Assembly (NCBI GenBank): GCA_964474905.1
Contig: CAYYUP010000002.1
Coordinates: forward strand, 62,001 to 126,000
DNA length: 64,000 bases
Reading direction: 5' to 3'
Origin: JADJRG01 sp964474905
Lineage (GTDB): Bacteria > Myxococcota_A > Polyangia > Nannocystales > Nannocystaceae
The number at the start of each line of letters is the position of its first letter. Position 1 is the stretch's first letter. A program made the position numbers and the translations under genes. Positions 8,223 through 16,775 of the stretch are shown here, one piece after another. The notes below the pieces were generated by a model, which worked only from the letters and a program-made list of their open reading frames with translations, searched no databases and had not been told where the DNA came from.

Positions 8223-9736
8223 GCGTAACGCTCCATAAGCGCCTGCAAAGCGGGTGGTAGCGGCGGGAGGTGGGCCTCCCAGGTGCGGGGCAGTGAGCGT
8301 CTGGGGAACTCGGGATAGACCCGGCAGACCTCGTCCATGAAGTCGATGCCCATCTGTCCCATCAGCTCTAGCTGCTGCGGGATCATGCGGCCGATGTCGG
8401 TGGCGATCGACTCGCGATCACGGTAGAGGCGGCGGAGCATCGCCAGCATCTTGTCGCCGAGATCGGCCTCGTCGACCTCGAGGAAAAGGTCGGGATGGCC
8501 GCGGTCGTTCATCAGATTGCGGATGCGTTCGTCCATCGTTACGCCGCCGGAGGCGACCAACCCAGGCATCGCTGTGACGATCGCGTGGAAGCGCGAGGAG
8601 ACCATCATCGAGCAGTTTCGGAGCACGCTGACCATGTCGTACATGTTGTGCTGATCGCTGATGAAGAGCGGCGCTGGTGTGTCCAGGCGCGGCAACAGCA
8701 GCTCGCAGGAGCGGCGGTCGAGCTGCTCCATGCCGACCAGGATCGTGAAGACCTTGGTGTCCTCCATGAAGGCATTGGTCGCGTCGGCAAAGGCCTGGAT
8801 GTAGGTGTCGAGCTTCTTGTCGATCTTCGCCGAGTTGGCGTGGAAGTAGAACGATTTGTAGTGCTCGAGCTTGTACTCGCCGCCGAGTTTGAGCGCTGCG
8901 AGCTTGGCCAGGTCGGGCTTGACCGGCCACCAAAAGGGGTTGATCGGACAGAGCGCAAGGATCGGCATCTTGCCGTCCCAGCCGGCGTCGCGCAGGAGCT
9001 TTTGGCCGCGCTCTAAGGGGGCGGGCTCGAAGGTCCAGGCGGTGTCGGTGCCGGCGGTCGTGCGCACGCCGAGATCGCCCAAAACGCCGCGGGAGGGCAC
9101 GTTGCGGCAGAGCACCAGCGACTTGGAGCAGTGCTTGCGGACGAAGTCCTGGAGCGGCGGCGTCATGCCTCCAGCCTCGGCTCCGTAACCGACGCTGATC
9201 TTATCTTCGGCATTGGCGAAGCCCAGGGCACCGGCCATAAACGTGGTCAACGCGCTGGCGAACTTCGACTTAAACATCGAGCCCTCGCAGGCGATCACGC
9301 CGTGTCGTTTTGGGCATTGCTCGGCGAGGAAGGCGGGAAAGACCGCGGGGCTGCGGATCTGATGGACCGTCTGGAAGTAGCCCGCCGACAGCTTGGGATC
9401 GACGGTCATGATCGTCTGCTCCAGGTGCTCGTCGCCGATGACGTGACGGACCTGGCGGATCATCTCTTCGACGCGCACATCGGCGCCGGTATTGCGGGTA
9501 CCGACGTAGCCAGCGTAAAGCAGCTTGAGCGGCTTGCCGGGGCTCCAGCGCTCTTGGTTGATGTCGAGGGCACGCTTGACCGCGACCGCCTCGATGCACG
9601 CCGAGGTTACGCCCATCAGCGCGCGATCGGGATCTGCGGTGTCCTTGAGCCGCTGCCACAGGCTTTTGGTCTTGGTCTTGGTCTTTGGCTTGGACCTTGC
9701 TGTCGGCTTCGCCGCTGTGCTCGTGGACTGGGTCAA
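8219..9736 (-). CDS. Polysaccharide pyruvyl transferase family protein
   Basis: The 505-residue protein matches the PS_pyruv_trans family best in its C-terminal half, where ISDQHNMYD and SSRFHAIVTAMPG correspond to the conserved nucleotide-sugar-type binding region. The N-terminus has a Lys/Thr-rich tail (about residues 9-26) with repeated Lys-Thr pairs, then a KLLYAGYVGTRNTGAD segment typical of the start of the fold. Family members transfer pyruvate from phosphoenolpyruvate to a sugar. In a lipid operon, overlapped by 4 bases at each end, this is unexpected: it may modify a glycolipid head group or have another donor. No membrane segment is seen. Confidence 0.75.
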   Translation of the reverse strand: MTQSTSTAAKPTARSKPKTKTKTKSLWQRLKDTADPDRALMGVTSACIEAVAVKRALDINQERWSPGKPLKLLYAGYVGTRNTGADVRVEEMIRQVRHVIGDEHLEQTIMTVDPKLSAGYFQTVHQIRSPAVFPAFLAEQCPKRHGVIACEGSMFKSKFASALTTFMAGALGFANAEDKISVGYGAEAGGMTPPLQDFVRKHCSKSLVLCRNVPSRGVLGDLGVRTTAGTDTAWTFEPAPLERGQKLLRDAGWDGKMPILALCPINPFWWPVKPDLAKLAALKLGGEYKLEHYKSFYFHANSAKIDKKLDTYIQAFADATNAFMEDTKVFTILVGMEQLDRRSCELLLPRLDTPAPLFISDQHNMYDMVSVLRNCSMMVSSRFHAIVTAMPGLVASGGVTMDERIRNLMNDRGHPDLFLEVDEADLGDKMLAMLRRLYRDRESIATDIGRMIPQQLELMGQMGIDFMDEVCRVYPEFPRRSLPRTWEAHLPPLPPALQALMERYA

Positions 9737-10878
9737 GACGGGCTCCTCGGGGCGATCGAGTCGGGCCAGGGCTTGTAGGGGTAGGTAAAACCACCCTCGC
9801 TGGCGAAGCGGAAGAGCGGGTAGCCGTAGTCCGAGAAGGGCTTCGGCGCTTCGCCGAGTTCCTCGACGATCTGGCTGTTATCAAAGACTGTGTTAAAGGT
9901 CAGGTAGGGGAGAAAGACCTTCATCAGCGATGCCGGCAGCGAGGCGCCCCATTTGCGCGGTGTGCCCATCAGGACGTTGACCGCTCGGGCAAAGGGGCGC
10001 TCTAAGCGGGGCGCGAAGATGTGGCGGGTACCGATGCCGGCCTGCTCCATGCTGTCGACGAGCTCGCGGTAGGTCAGGGACGCGGCGCCGCTCGAGAGGT
10101 TGTAGGCCTCGTATTTGGGCGACTCACGCATATGCGCGGCGATGATGCCCCGAGAGACATAATCGGCGGGCACGATGTCCATGCGCCACTCCGGTCGCAG
10201 CGGCAGCACCGGCATCTTCGCGAGCATCACAAAGGCCCGGACCATGTCGAATTGGGTGGTCTCTGGGAAGCGGCTATCGCCGAGAACCGTGCTCGGTCGG
10301 CAAACCCGGATGTCGACGTCGGGCAGCAGCTCGTGGACCATGTGCTCGCAGAATTTTTTGGTGCGGGCGTAGGGATCGTAGTCGCTGCGATTCCAGTCGA
10401 TGGTCTCGGCTTCGGTGACGATTTCGTCCTTGCGGTGGCCGGCGACCGCGACCGTCGAGATGTCTGTGAAGCGGCGCAGGCCATGGTCTGCGTGGGCGGC
10501 CTGCGCGAGCTTGATCAGCGCCAGGGTGCCGCGCAGATTGACGTTAAAGCAGGCCTTCGACGACTTGCGGTTGAGCGACGCGGCGATGTGAAGGAAGGAG
10601 TCCGTGGTCTTGACCAGGCGCCTCTTGGCCTCGGCGTCCAGGCCCAGTTCGGGTGCCGTTAGATCGCCGAGGTAGATGTCGCAGCGCGTGCGCACCAGAT
10701 CGAGGAAGCGATCAAATCCGAGGTGGAGCTGCATCGATTTCCACAGGCGCTTCTCGGCAGCGGCCACCGACTCAGCCCGGACCAGGAGGTTGAGGCGAGC
10801 CTTGGGGTACTGCTCTAGGATGCCAGAGGCGACGTAGGAGCCGATGTAACCGGTCGCACCGGTGAGGAAGACAGCCAT
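9733..10878 (-). CDS. NAD(P)-dependent thioester reductase-like SDR
   Basis: The 381-residue protein is an extended short-chain dehydrogenase of the NAD_binding_4 type. The cofactor loop TGATGYIG is at about 6-13, and the catalytic Tyr/Lys pair lies in YARTK of DYDPYARTKKF. Related thioester reductase domains release carrier- or CoA-bound acyl chains as aldehydes or alcohols. The ATG at 10878 shares a base with the stop of the preceding reductase gene (TGATG), which is why the longer frame to 10917 is rejected. Beside an ACP and two ligases, reduction of acyl-ACP is likely. Confidence 0.82.
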   Translation of the reverse strand: MAVFLTGATGYIGSYVASGILEQYPKARLNLLVRAESVAAAEKRLWKSMQLHLGFDRFLDLVRTRCDIYLGDLTAPELGLDAEAKRRLVKTTDSFLHIAASLNRKSSKACFNVNLRGTLALIKLAQAAHADHGLRRFTDISTVAVAGHRKDEIVTEAETIDWNRSDYDPYARTKKFCEHMVHELLPDVDIRVCRPSTVLGDSRFPETTQFDMVRAFVMLAKMPVLPLRPEWRMDIVPADYVSRGIIAAHMRESPKYEAYNLSSGAASLTYRELVDSMEQAGIGTRHIFAPRLERPFARAVNVLMGTPRKWGASLPASLMKVFLPYLTFNTVFDNSQIVEELGEAPKPFSDYGYPLFRFASEGGFTYPYKPWPDSIAPRSPS

Positions 10879-12572
10879 CAGCGGAGTTCTCCTTGGGGCT
10901 CTTGCGAGGCCGGGCAAGCGGGCGGCGCGGTGCAGGCCTCGAGCACGAATTTGTGACGCGGTCGGTACTGGTCGGGGGTGCGGCCCTCAAAGAGCGGGTA
11001 GCACCACTTGCGCAGGCCCGGGATGTGCACGTTGATCCAGTAGTGGCGCCAGTCGAGTGCCGTTGGATCAAAGCGGAACGCCTCCTCGACGACGTCGTAC
11101 TTGAGCAGGTTATCGGTGCTGAATACGAAGTGATGGTCGTGGATAAAGGGCAGGTAGAGATCGATGAGTCGCTCGATGGTGTCGAGCTTGTCGTCGATCT
11201 CATCGGCCCGTTTGGCGGCCCGTTTGGCGCCGCGATGGAGAGCTTTTGGCCAGCGTCGCGGCAGCTCGCGCATCATCTTGGCGAAGCCTTGGGTGACCCT
11301 GCGCAGGTTGGGCACCGAGAGCGTGTGGTCGACCTCGGTCTCGACGCCGTCCCAGCGGGCGAGGATCAGGCGATCGACAACAGTGTCGCCCTTGCGCCGC
11401 AGATGCTTGCGGTGGGCGAGCGCTGTCAGGTCGCAGGCGCGGTCAATGGTCAGCACATTTTTGTCGGAGGTGCCGCACTGGTAGACGGTCTCGTGACAGC
11501 CCGAGAGCAGGGCGGCGCCGCCGATCGTCATCGCGTTGCCGACGTAATCGACGGGGATGATGTCGAAGGGGTTGCCCTTGCGCATCGGCAGTTCGTGCAG
11601 CCAACCGCCGAGCATGTACGAGAGCGGGCCGCAGGTATTAAAGCCTTGGTTCCAACCCGGGAAGGGGTAGGAGAGTGCGCTCTCGACGATCGCCGGGCGC
11701 AGCAACGAGAACTTAAACTTGTCCAGGCGCGGCGCGAGCATCGACTCGGCCAAGCTCTTGGAGTAGGTGTAAATATTGGTCCAGCCCCAACGTTGGGCCC
11801 GCTCTTGGCCCTCGCTGATCATCGCGTCTTTCAGGGCCTCGCGTTTGATCCGGCGGCAGAGAGTGGCGACGAGCTTGGGATTGTCGGGGCTGCGGCCGCG
11901 GGCTTTGAGCTGCGATCTGGCCTCGTGGGTGATCTCGGCGTCCTTCTCGTCGGTGTCGAACTCTGCGGCGATTTCGGCGATACGAACGCGCGCGGCAACG
12001 AGTTCGGCGGCCGCGTCGAAGGGCTCACCGTTGGGGGCGTAGTTGGGGACCAGTATCTCGCCGTTGCGGCCGTCGCGGGTGCCGGCGACGTAGCAGGTGG
12101 AGATGTGCAGGAGCGCAGCCTTGTCACAGGCCTCGACAAAATCGGCGACATGGATCGTGCCGTCGACGTTGGTTGTCAGGGCGTCGCGCAGATCGGGGTC
12201 GAAGTCGACGAGTCCCGCGCAGTTGACCACCAGGTCGACGTCTCGGTGGAGGCGGGCTGCGGTCTCTTCGTCTAGGCCCAGGCCTTCCTGCGAGATGTCG
12301 CCGTCGATGACCTCGATGCGCTCGCTGATCATGCGGGCGAGGTCGCGGCCGTACTTCTCGTGGAGGGGGCGGAAGGCCGGGGACGTGTTGACGATCCGCT
12401 CGAAGCGGGCGCGTGCCGGACGGGTCGCCTTGCGGCGCAGCAGAATGTAGAACTTGCCTGTGCCCGAGTCGTTCTGAAGCATCTGCGTCAGCCAGACTTT
12501 GCCGAGGAAGCCCGAAGCTCCGGTGAGCAAGACGTGCTTTCCGGCGTAGCTCTCGCGTATCGATAGTCGCAT
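10878..12572 (-). CDS. Fatty acyl-CoA reductase (FAR-like)
   Basis: The 564-residue protein has an N-terminal Rossmann domain with TGASGFLG at about 17-24 and a Tyr/Lys pair in YTYSKSLAE, then a C-terminal part resembling the sterile/FAR_C domain of alcohol-forming fatty acyl-CoA reductases (LPFIHDHHFVFSTDN region). Such enzymes reduce acyl-CoA with NADPH to a fatty alcohol. The ATG at 12572 is preferred over a longer frame because GGGGAGG lies 4 bases upstream and the Rossmann strand starts right after it. Two successive reductases suggest stepwise acyl-to-alcohol reduction or two substrates. The start follows the HAD gene stop by 17 bases. Confidence 0.87.
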   Translation of the reverse strand: MRLSIRESYAGKHVLLTGASGFLGKVWLTQMLQNDSGTGKFYILLRRKATRPARARFERIVNTSPAFRPLHEKYGRDLARMISERIEVIDGDISQEGLGLDEETAARLHRDVDLVVNCAGLVDFDPDLRDALTTNVDGTIHVADFVEACDKAALLHISTCYVAGTRDGRNGEILVPNYAPNGEPFDAAAELVAARVRIAEIAAEFDTDEKDAEITHEARSQLKARGRSPDNPKLVATLCRRIKREALKDAMISEGQERAQRWGWTNIYTYSKSLAESMLAPRLDKFKFSLLRPAIVESALSYPFPGWNQGFNTCGPLSYMLGGWLHELPMRKGNPFDIIPVDYVGNAMTIGGAALLSGCHETVYQCGTSDKNVLTIDRACDLTALAHRKHLRRKGDTVVDRLILARWDGVETEVDHTLSVPNLRRVTQGFAKMMRELPRRWPKALHRGAKRAAKRADEIDDKLDTIERLIDLYLPFIHDHHFVFSTDNLLKYDVVEEAFRFDPTALDWRHYWINVHIPGLRKWCYPLFEGRTPDQYRPRHKFVLEACTAPPACPASQEPQGELR

Positions 12573-12589
12573 GATGCCTCCCCGTGGGC

Positions 12590-13267
12590 TCACTCTTGGT
12601 ATTCGATCACGGGCCAATCGGCCTCGCGGGCGCTCCGGCGCAGTGTGAAGTCCGGGTTGACGGCGCAGGGCTTACCGACGGTGGCGAGCAGCAGAAGGTC
12701 GGTGCCGTGGGAGCCGTAGGCGGTGCAGGCCGCGAGATCGAGGCCTTCGCGCTCGGCGTAGCCCCGGGCCCAACGCCCGTCGCCGTGGCTGCCGATCACA
12801 GGATCGAGGAGCTTGCCGGTCGCTTCTCCGTCGACGATTTCGAGGCGGTTGCACACCAGATCATCGATCTTTGGCAGGTGGGGAAGCAGCGGCTCCATCA
12901 CCTCGCCGATATTGTCGGAGAGCACGACGATCCGGTTGCCCTCGGCCCGAGCGCGCTTGATCAGCTCGACGCCGCGGTCCTGGATCCGGTCCTTGAGGAT
13001 ATCGTCGGCGTACTCTTCTCCGAGTTCGGCGAGGCGGTCTTCGCTCATCCGGCGGGCGGCGAGGAAGGCGAGGCGATTGGCGAGGGTGCGGTCGTTTTGA
13101 CCGAGCAGACCCTGGAGCGGTGCCGAGAGGGCGACGAGGCCGAGGCGCAGCGCTCGTTCGCCAAATTTATGGGCGTTGGCCGCGTAGTAGGCGGTCGCCG
13201 CCAGCACTCCGCGGGAGACGAGAACGCCTTCGGCGCGGAAGAATGCTGCTCTCTTAGGAGTGTTCAT
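12590..13267 (-). CDS. HAD-superfamily (subfamily IB-like) protein with altered active site
   Basis: The 225-residue protein aligns along its length with HAD subfamily IB phosphatases: a motif I position at residues 9-16, VVLSDN as motif II, and a C-terminal YGSHGTDLLLL block followed by VGKPCAVNPD. The catalytic motif I, normally FFDVDGTL, reads FFRAEGVL, so the nucleophile Asp is Arg and the acid/base Asp is Glu. In motif IV the first Asp is replaced by Ser. It is therefore unlikely to be a normal phosphatase and may bind a phosphorylated lipid or act structurally. It is the first gene of the ten-gene lipid cluster. The frame is intact, so this is not a decayed gene. Confidence 0.8.
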   Translation of the reverse strand: MNTPKRAAFFRAEGVLVSRGVLAATAYYAANAHKFGERALRLGLVALSAPLQGLLGQNDRTLANRLAFLAARRMSEDRLAELGEEYADDILKDRIQDRGVELIKRARAEGNRIVVLSDNIGEVMEPLLPHLPKIDDLVCNRLEIVDGEATGKLLDPVIGSHGDGRWARGYAEREGLDLAACTAYGSHGTDLLLLATVGKPCAVNPDFTLRRSAREADWPVIEYQE

Positions 13268-13413
13268 GGGTCGCGTCCACGGGGGTGCCTCTGTAGCGCA
13301 GGCCGTCGGCCTAGCTCAAGCCCCGCCAAAGGAGGAAACGCGCGTGAAAGCCATTTCCTGGCGTGCATATCGTTGCACGCCAGCGCTCGGCTCTCTGCCC
13401 GGTCCTCGCGGGT

Positions 13414-13629
13414 TCAATCCGCTTGCGGCAAGACCAATCCCTGGTGGTCGAGCGTCTTCCAAAAATCCGGCCAGCGGGGGATTTCGCGGAGGGTCTGGAG
13501 CACCTCTCGCGGGTTGTGGGGGTAGGTCCTGCGCAGGTAGAGCACCGCCGCCTCGGCGTTCGGGGCTTCGATGAAGTGAGCCTGCATCGGCGGGAATTCG
13601 TAGCGGTATTTCAGCAGCAGCAGCGGCAT
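13414..13629 (-). CDS. Small conserved-looking hypothetical protein
   Basis: A 71-residue frame in the gap between the HAD gene and the adenosyltransferase gene. Its composition looks protein-like (YRYEFPPMQAHFIEAPN, then AAVLYLRRTYPHN), with aromatic residues and an amphipathic helix pattern rather than the Arg/Pro-rich shadow pattern. No signal peptide or known motif. It ends 146 bases before the HAD gene start, and its function is unknown. Confidence 0.55.
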   Translation of the reverse strand: MPLLLLKYRYEFPPMQAHFIEAPNAEAAVLYLRRTYPHNPREVLQTLREIPRWPDFWKTLDHQGLVLPQAD

Positions 13630-13764
13630 CGCGGCCGGCAGTACCGCAAGTCCTGGCCGTCTGGCTAGTCGCCTGCGGGCGAGTTGTCGCGAGCCGGTGT
13701 CGTGGCGCGGCCGATCACGAGGCGAGTCGTGGCAAGCGCAATCGAGGCAACGCTGATCCGGCCG

Positions 13765-14379
13765 TTAGCGGTTCCGTGCTGGGTTCCAGAGCGTCTCTTC
13801 GAGGCCAAGGGCGTGGGCACCGGCTCGAGCGACCACAAAAAAATAGTCGCTGAGGCGGTTGAGGTAGCGGAGCGCCTCGCCGCGAACCGGCTCTTGCTGC
13901 CGGAGCGAGACCGCCTCGCGTTCGGCCCGGCGGCAGACGGTGCGGCAGAGGTGAGCGGTGACCCCGACAGCTCCACCGCCCGGCAAAATAAAGGATCGCA
14001 GCGGCGGCAGCGCTTCGTTATGGGCGTCGAGCTCGGTCTCCAGGCGGGAGATCGATGCCTCTTCGATGCGCAGGGTGCCCTCGCCATCGGCGGCGCCGGG
14101 ATGTGCGAGTTCTGCTCCGAGATCAAAGAGCTCCTGTTGGATCCGCTCGAGTTCAGTGTTTAGCTTGGCGGCAAAGATCGACGGCTCCGCAGGAGCATCC
14201 CCGGCGGCGGCCAACATGCGTTCGGCCTCCAAACGGAGCAGGCCGACGGTCGCATTGAGTTCGTCGACCTCACCGTACGAGCGGACCCGTTGGGTGTCCT
14301 TGGCGGTCGTATCCCCGTTGGCGAGCATCGTCTGCCCGTCGTCACCGAACTTCGTATAGACCTTCGAGATGTAGACCAT
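13765..14379 (-). CDS. Cob(I)alamin adenosyltransferase, PduO type
   Basis: The 204-residue enzyme transfers the adenosyl group of ATP to cob(I)alamin to make coenzyme B12. The ATP-binding N-terminal motif KVYTKFGDDGQT (about 6-17), the RSYGEVDELNA block (about 33-43) and the C-terminal LPGGGAVGVTAHLCRTVCRRAER region are all present. Length is normal for the family. It would use corrinoid imported by the btu operon at 44-51 kb. TATAAG lies 9 bases before the ATG at 14379 with no clear Shine-Dalgarno sequence. The gene is monocistronic or followed by the small hypothetical gene. Confidence 0.93.
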   Translation of the reverse strand: MVYISKVYTKFGDDGQTMLANGDTTAKDTQRVRSYGEVDELNATVGLLRLEAERMLAAAGDAPAEPSIFAAKLNTELERIQQELFDLGAELAHPGAADGEGTLRIEEASISRLETELDAHNEALPPLRSFILPGGGAVGVTAHLCRTVCRRAEREAVSLRQQEPVRGEALRYLNRLSDYFFVVARAGAHALGLEETLWNPARNR

Positions 14380-14424
14380 CGCCCGACTCTTATAGCCGGG
14401 CCGGTCGCTCGAGTGAGCCCACCG

Positions 14425-15198
14425 TCAGCCCCCGAGAACGGACTCGAGGCGGGGCAGGATATCCGGGATGATCACCGCGAAGATGAGCCCTAGCTGGGCT
14501 TGGGCGCCGTTGATCATCATCGCCCAGCGGTGCCGATCGTCGATCTCGATGACGAAGATAAAGATCCCGTTGTCGCCTTCGATGATGAACTGGCGGATGG
14601 CCTTGGCGGGGGCATCCTCGGCCCGCGTGATCGCCTGGTGCAGCTGATCCGAGAGGTGATTGAAGAGCGCCGAGGCCTTGCGGTCGGAGTGCACACCGGC
14701 GATCGACATGCCGGTCGCCTTTGAGATCACGTCGGTGCTGATGAGGGCACCGCCGAGTTGATCGTCGACCTCGCGGAGCAGCGAGCGCACAGCCTCGAGA
14801 TCGATGCGGAGCTCGCGGGGCTGCTCGGGCTCTTCGGGCTCGGGCTCTTTGGGCTTAGTACGGCCGAGGAGTTGGTTCTTGCGCTCCTCTTCGTCCCGGA
14901 TCCTCGCGCGGTCCATCAGCAGCGCGGTGATCGATGACTTGGTGACCGTCTCGGGGGTCTCGGGGGGCAGCTGCGACGAAGAGACCGAACCCTCGCGCCA
15001 CTCGAGCATCGTGCTGACGGCTTCGTCGCCGACGTTTTCACCGGCGATCGCGTGGCGGAGATTGCCGCCCTGAAAGAACATCGCTCCGGTCCCGTGCGGG
15101 GACTCGACCGAGAGCTTTACCGACATCCGCGAGGTCTGAGCGAGCTGGAGAATGTCCCAAAGCTCGAAGCCTCCGATTTGGGCGATGGTCGTCGGCAT
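14425..15198 (-). CDS. DUF4388 domain protein
   Basis: The 257-residue protein begins with a DUF4388 (PATAN-like) domain: GGFELWDILQLAQTSRMSVKL followed by GAMFFQGGNLRHAIAGENVGDEA, a pattern common in myxobacterial and cyanobacterial signalling proteins. After a charged linker (about 110-130) rich in Glu, Pro and Lys, a second domain with DQLGGALISTDVISKATG and a HAIVEGD-like strand pattern resembles the Roadblock/LC7 fold. This suggests a cytoplasmic signalling or polarity role. The ATG at 15198 directly follows a possible TTG start; GAGG lies 6-9 bases upstream of these. No catalytic domain is seen. Confidence 0.72.
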   Translation of the reverse strand: MPTTIAQIGGFELWDILQLAQTSRMSVKLSVESPHGTGAMFFQGGNLRHAIAGENVGDEAVSTMLEWREGSVSSSQLPPETPETVTKSSITALLMDRARIRDEEERKNQLLGRTKPKEPEPEEPEQPRELRIDLEAVRSLLREVDDQLGGALISTDVISKATGMSIAGVHSDRKASALFNHLSDQLHQAITRAEDAPAKAIRQFIIEGDNGIFIFVIEIDDRHRWAMMINGAQAQLGLIFAVIIPDILPRLESVLGG

Positions 15199-15546
15199 CA
15201 ACTGAACCCTCGTGTCTCCGCGATAGCACGGTTTGGAGCGCTGACGGAACGATTCAATGACAGCTGGAGGGCTGAGCGCTCGCGCACATTTGCGGGCATT
15301 GGGCGCACGAGGGTCGGGGCCGCAAGGGGGGCCCTACGTCCGTACACTCCTGCGCTGACCGTCCGCTTCACCATCCGTGTATGCTGGACCCAAGTTGCGA
15401 GGGCCGTTGTCGCTAAATCAGCCCCCATTTGAGGCGATTGCCGGCAAACGTTATCACTGGCCTCGGGAAAAATCTACGCCGAGACGAGCGCGCAACGTAC
15501 GCGGCACGAGCCGCTGTCGACGGTGCCGGGGAACCCTTGGATCGAT
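15199..15546. other. Intergenic stretch, no gene seen
   Basis: About 350 bases between the DUF4388 gene start and the stop of the ASH/NuoH-like gene. A TGCTATCGC element near 15217-15225 on the minus strand could be an extended -10 for the DUF4388 gene, followed by a short leader with GAGG. I see no RNA gene, repeat or clear terminator in the rest. Confidence 0.4.
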
Positions 15547-16770
15547 CTAGGTGAAGAGGGCGAAGCCCTGCCGCAGGAGCTCTCCGAGGGCGAGTAGAGG
15601 CAGCCACAGCAGCAGGTGTCCAGGGTCGCGCAGTCGAGACGCGCTCCATTGCCGGAGAAGCCCGATGAGCAGGGTGAGCGCCGCGATCTTGACGAGTCCA
15701 GAGACGACCCCAAGGGCGATGAAGGCCCCGTGGGGAAGAACCGCGATCGCTGCGCTCTGCCCCGGTAGCACCCATGCTCCGAGGAAGACCAGGCTGTAGA
15801 CAGAGACAAGCGCGAGATCGTCGAGGCTGCGATGCCTCGCCACTGGCGATCTCAGGACCAGGGCGAGCAGGGCGATGAGCGCCGCGAAGGGTCGGGTTTG
15901 TACGCCCCAGCCGAGCGTGATCTGGTGGTCGACGAGCGCTGCCGGATCGAGCGAAGAGCTGGCGAGCAGAGCCCCGCTGGCGGCGATGACGAGGGAGAGA
16001 TCGCAGAGCAGACGGCGAAGATCGAATCCAGGGGCGCCGCCCTGGGTGGGTCTGCGCAGAGCGGCAGCGCTCCGCAGGAGATCACTGCCCAGGAGCAGCG
16101 CAAAGAGGAGGAGGAGCCCGCCAACCGGAGCCGAGAGGGTGAGCGAGGTCCCCTCGAAACCCGCTGCGCATTGGGCGAGCGCGCTCTCGCCGATCACCTG
16201 CCCGAGGGCGGCGGGGCAGAGCGCGGGCCCCCAGGGCAGGAGCGCGAGCAGCAGGAGCAGGATCCAGGGCACCTGCTCACGGCGGCGGCGAACGATGACC
16301 GCGAGCGTTGCGGCCAACACTGTGAAGATTCCGAGCTTGGTCAGCAGGGTCCAGGGGCCATCCCCGGGGGCGGGCTCAAAGCGCAGATCGACCGAGCGCG
16401 GGCCGTCTGCTCTGAAGAGCAGGCGCGATCGCCCGCTGCGGTAATGCGGTGGTTTGCCGCGCCTGTGCTCGCCGTTGAAATGTTTGTTGTCGGCGCTCAG
16501 GTGAAGCTCGACTGAGCCGCTCGCCGGGATCGATGGCGGGAGCTGCTTGTCGGTGATCACAAAGGATCCCCAGTCCGGGGTTGTTGTATCCAAACGGATC
16601 CGCGTGAGCGGTAGGGGCTCGTCGCTCGGGTTGTGGATCGCGAGGCTGCGTGTTGTTTGATGCGGCGCGAAGTAGAGAGTTTGCAATGCCACTCGGGGCG
16701 CTTTCGCGGGCGCACACGCGAACACGCATGTGGCTCCGAGAACGAAGAAGCATCGAGCGGCGCTTGCCAT
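15547..16770 (-). CDS. ASH-like domain fused to NuoH-like membrane domain
   Basis: The 407-residue protein starts with a hydrophobic signal ending in Phe-Ala-Cys-Ala (about 14-17), possibly a lipobox. Residues 25-115 look like an ASH/choice-of-anchor beta domain (SLAIHNPSDEPLPLTRIRLD). The rest is about nine hydrophobic helices. In it SSSLDPAALVDHQ, then WGVQTRPFAALIALLALVL and LGAWVLPG follow the order of conserved stretches of respiratory complex I subunit NuoH (SLNLxxIVxxQ, the LAE-helix, FLGGW), but the acidic FDLPEAE loop is missing. It is likely a divergent NuoH homologue without normal quinone chemistry. It starts 5 bases after the stop of a small membrane protein gene. Confidence 0.6.
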   Translation of the reverse strand: MASAARCFFVLGATCVFACAPAKAPRVALQTLYFAPHQTTRSLAIHNPSDEPLPLTRIRLDTTTPDWGSFVITDKQLPPSIPASGSVELHLSADNKHFNGEHRRGKPPHYRSGRSRLLFRADGPRSVDLRFEPAPGDGPWTLLTKLGIFTVLAATLAVIVRRRREQVPWILLLLLALLPWGPALCPAALGQVIGESALAQCAAGFEGTSLTLSAPVGGLLLLFALLLGSDLLRSAAALRRPTQGGAPGFDLRRLLCDLSLVIAASGALLASSSLDPAALVDHQITLGWGVQTRPFAALIALLALVLRSPVARHRSLDDLALVSVYSLVFLGAWVLPGQSAAIAVLPHGAFIALGVVSGLVKIAALTLLIGLLRQWSASRLRDPGHLLLWLPLLALGELLRQGFALFT

Positions 16771-16775
16771 CGTTG

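Noticed and set aside
10893..12275. 460-codon plus-strand open frame opposite the fatty acyl reductase gene
   Set aside because: It is the antisense shadow of a clearly coding gene; high GC makes long shadow frames common here.
13405..13440. GGGTTCAATCC resembling a tRNA T arm
   Set aside because: The stem does not pair beyond one base, and the segment encodes the C-terminus of the small hypothetical protein.
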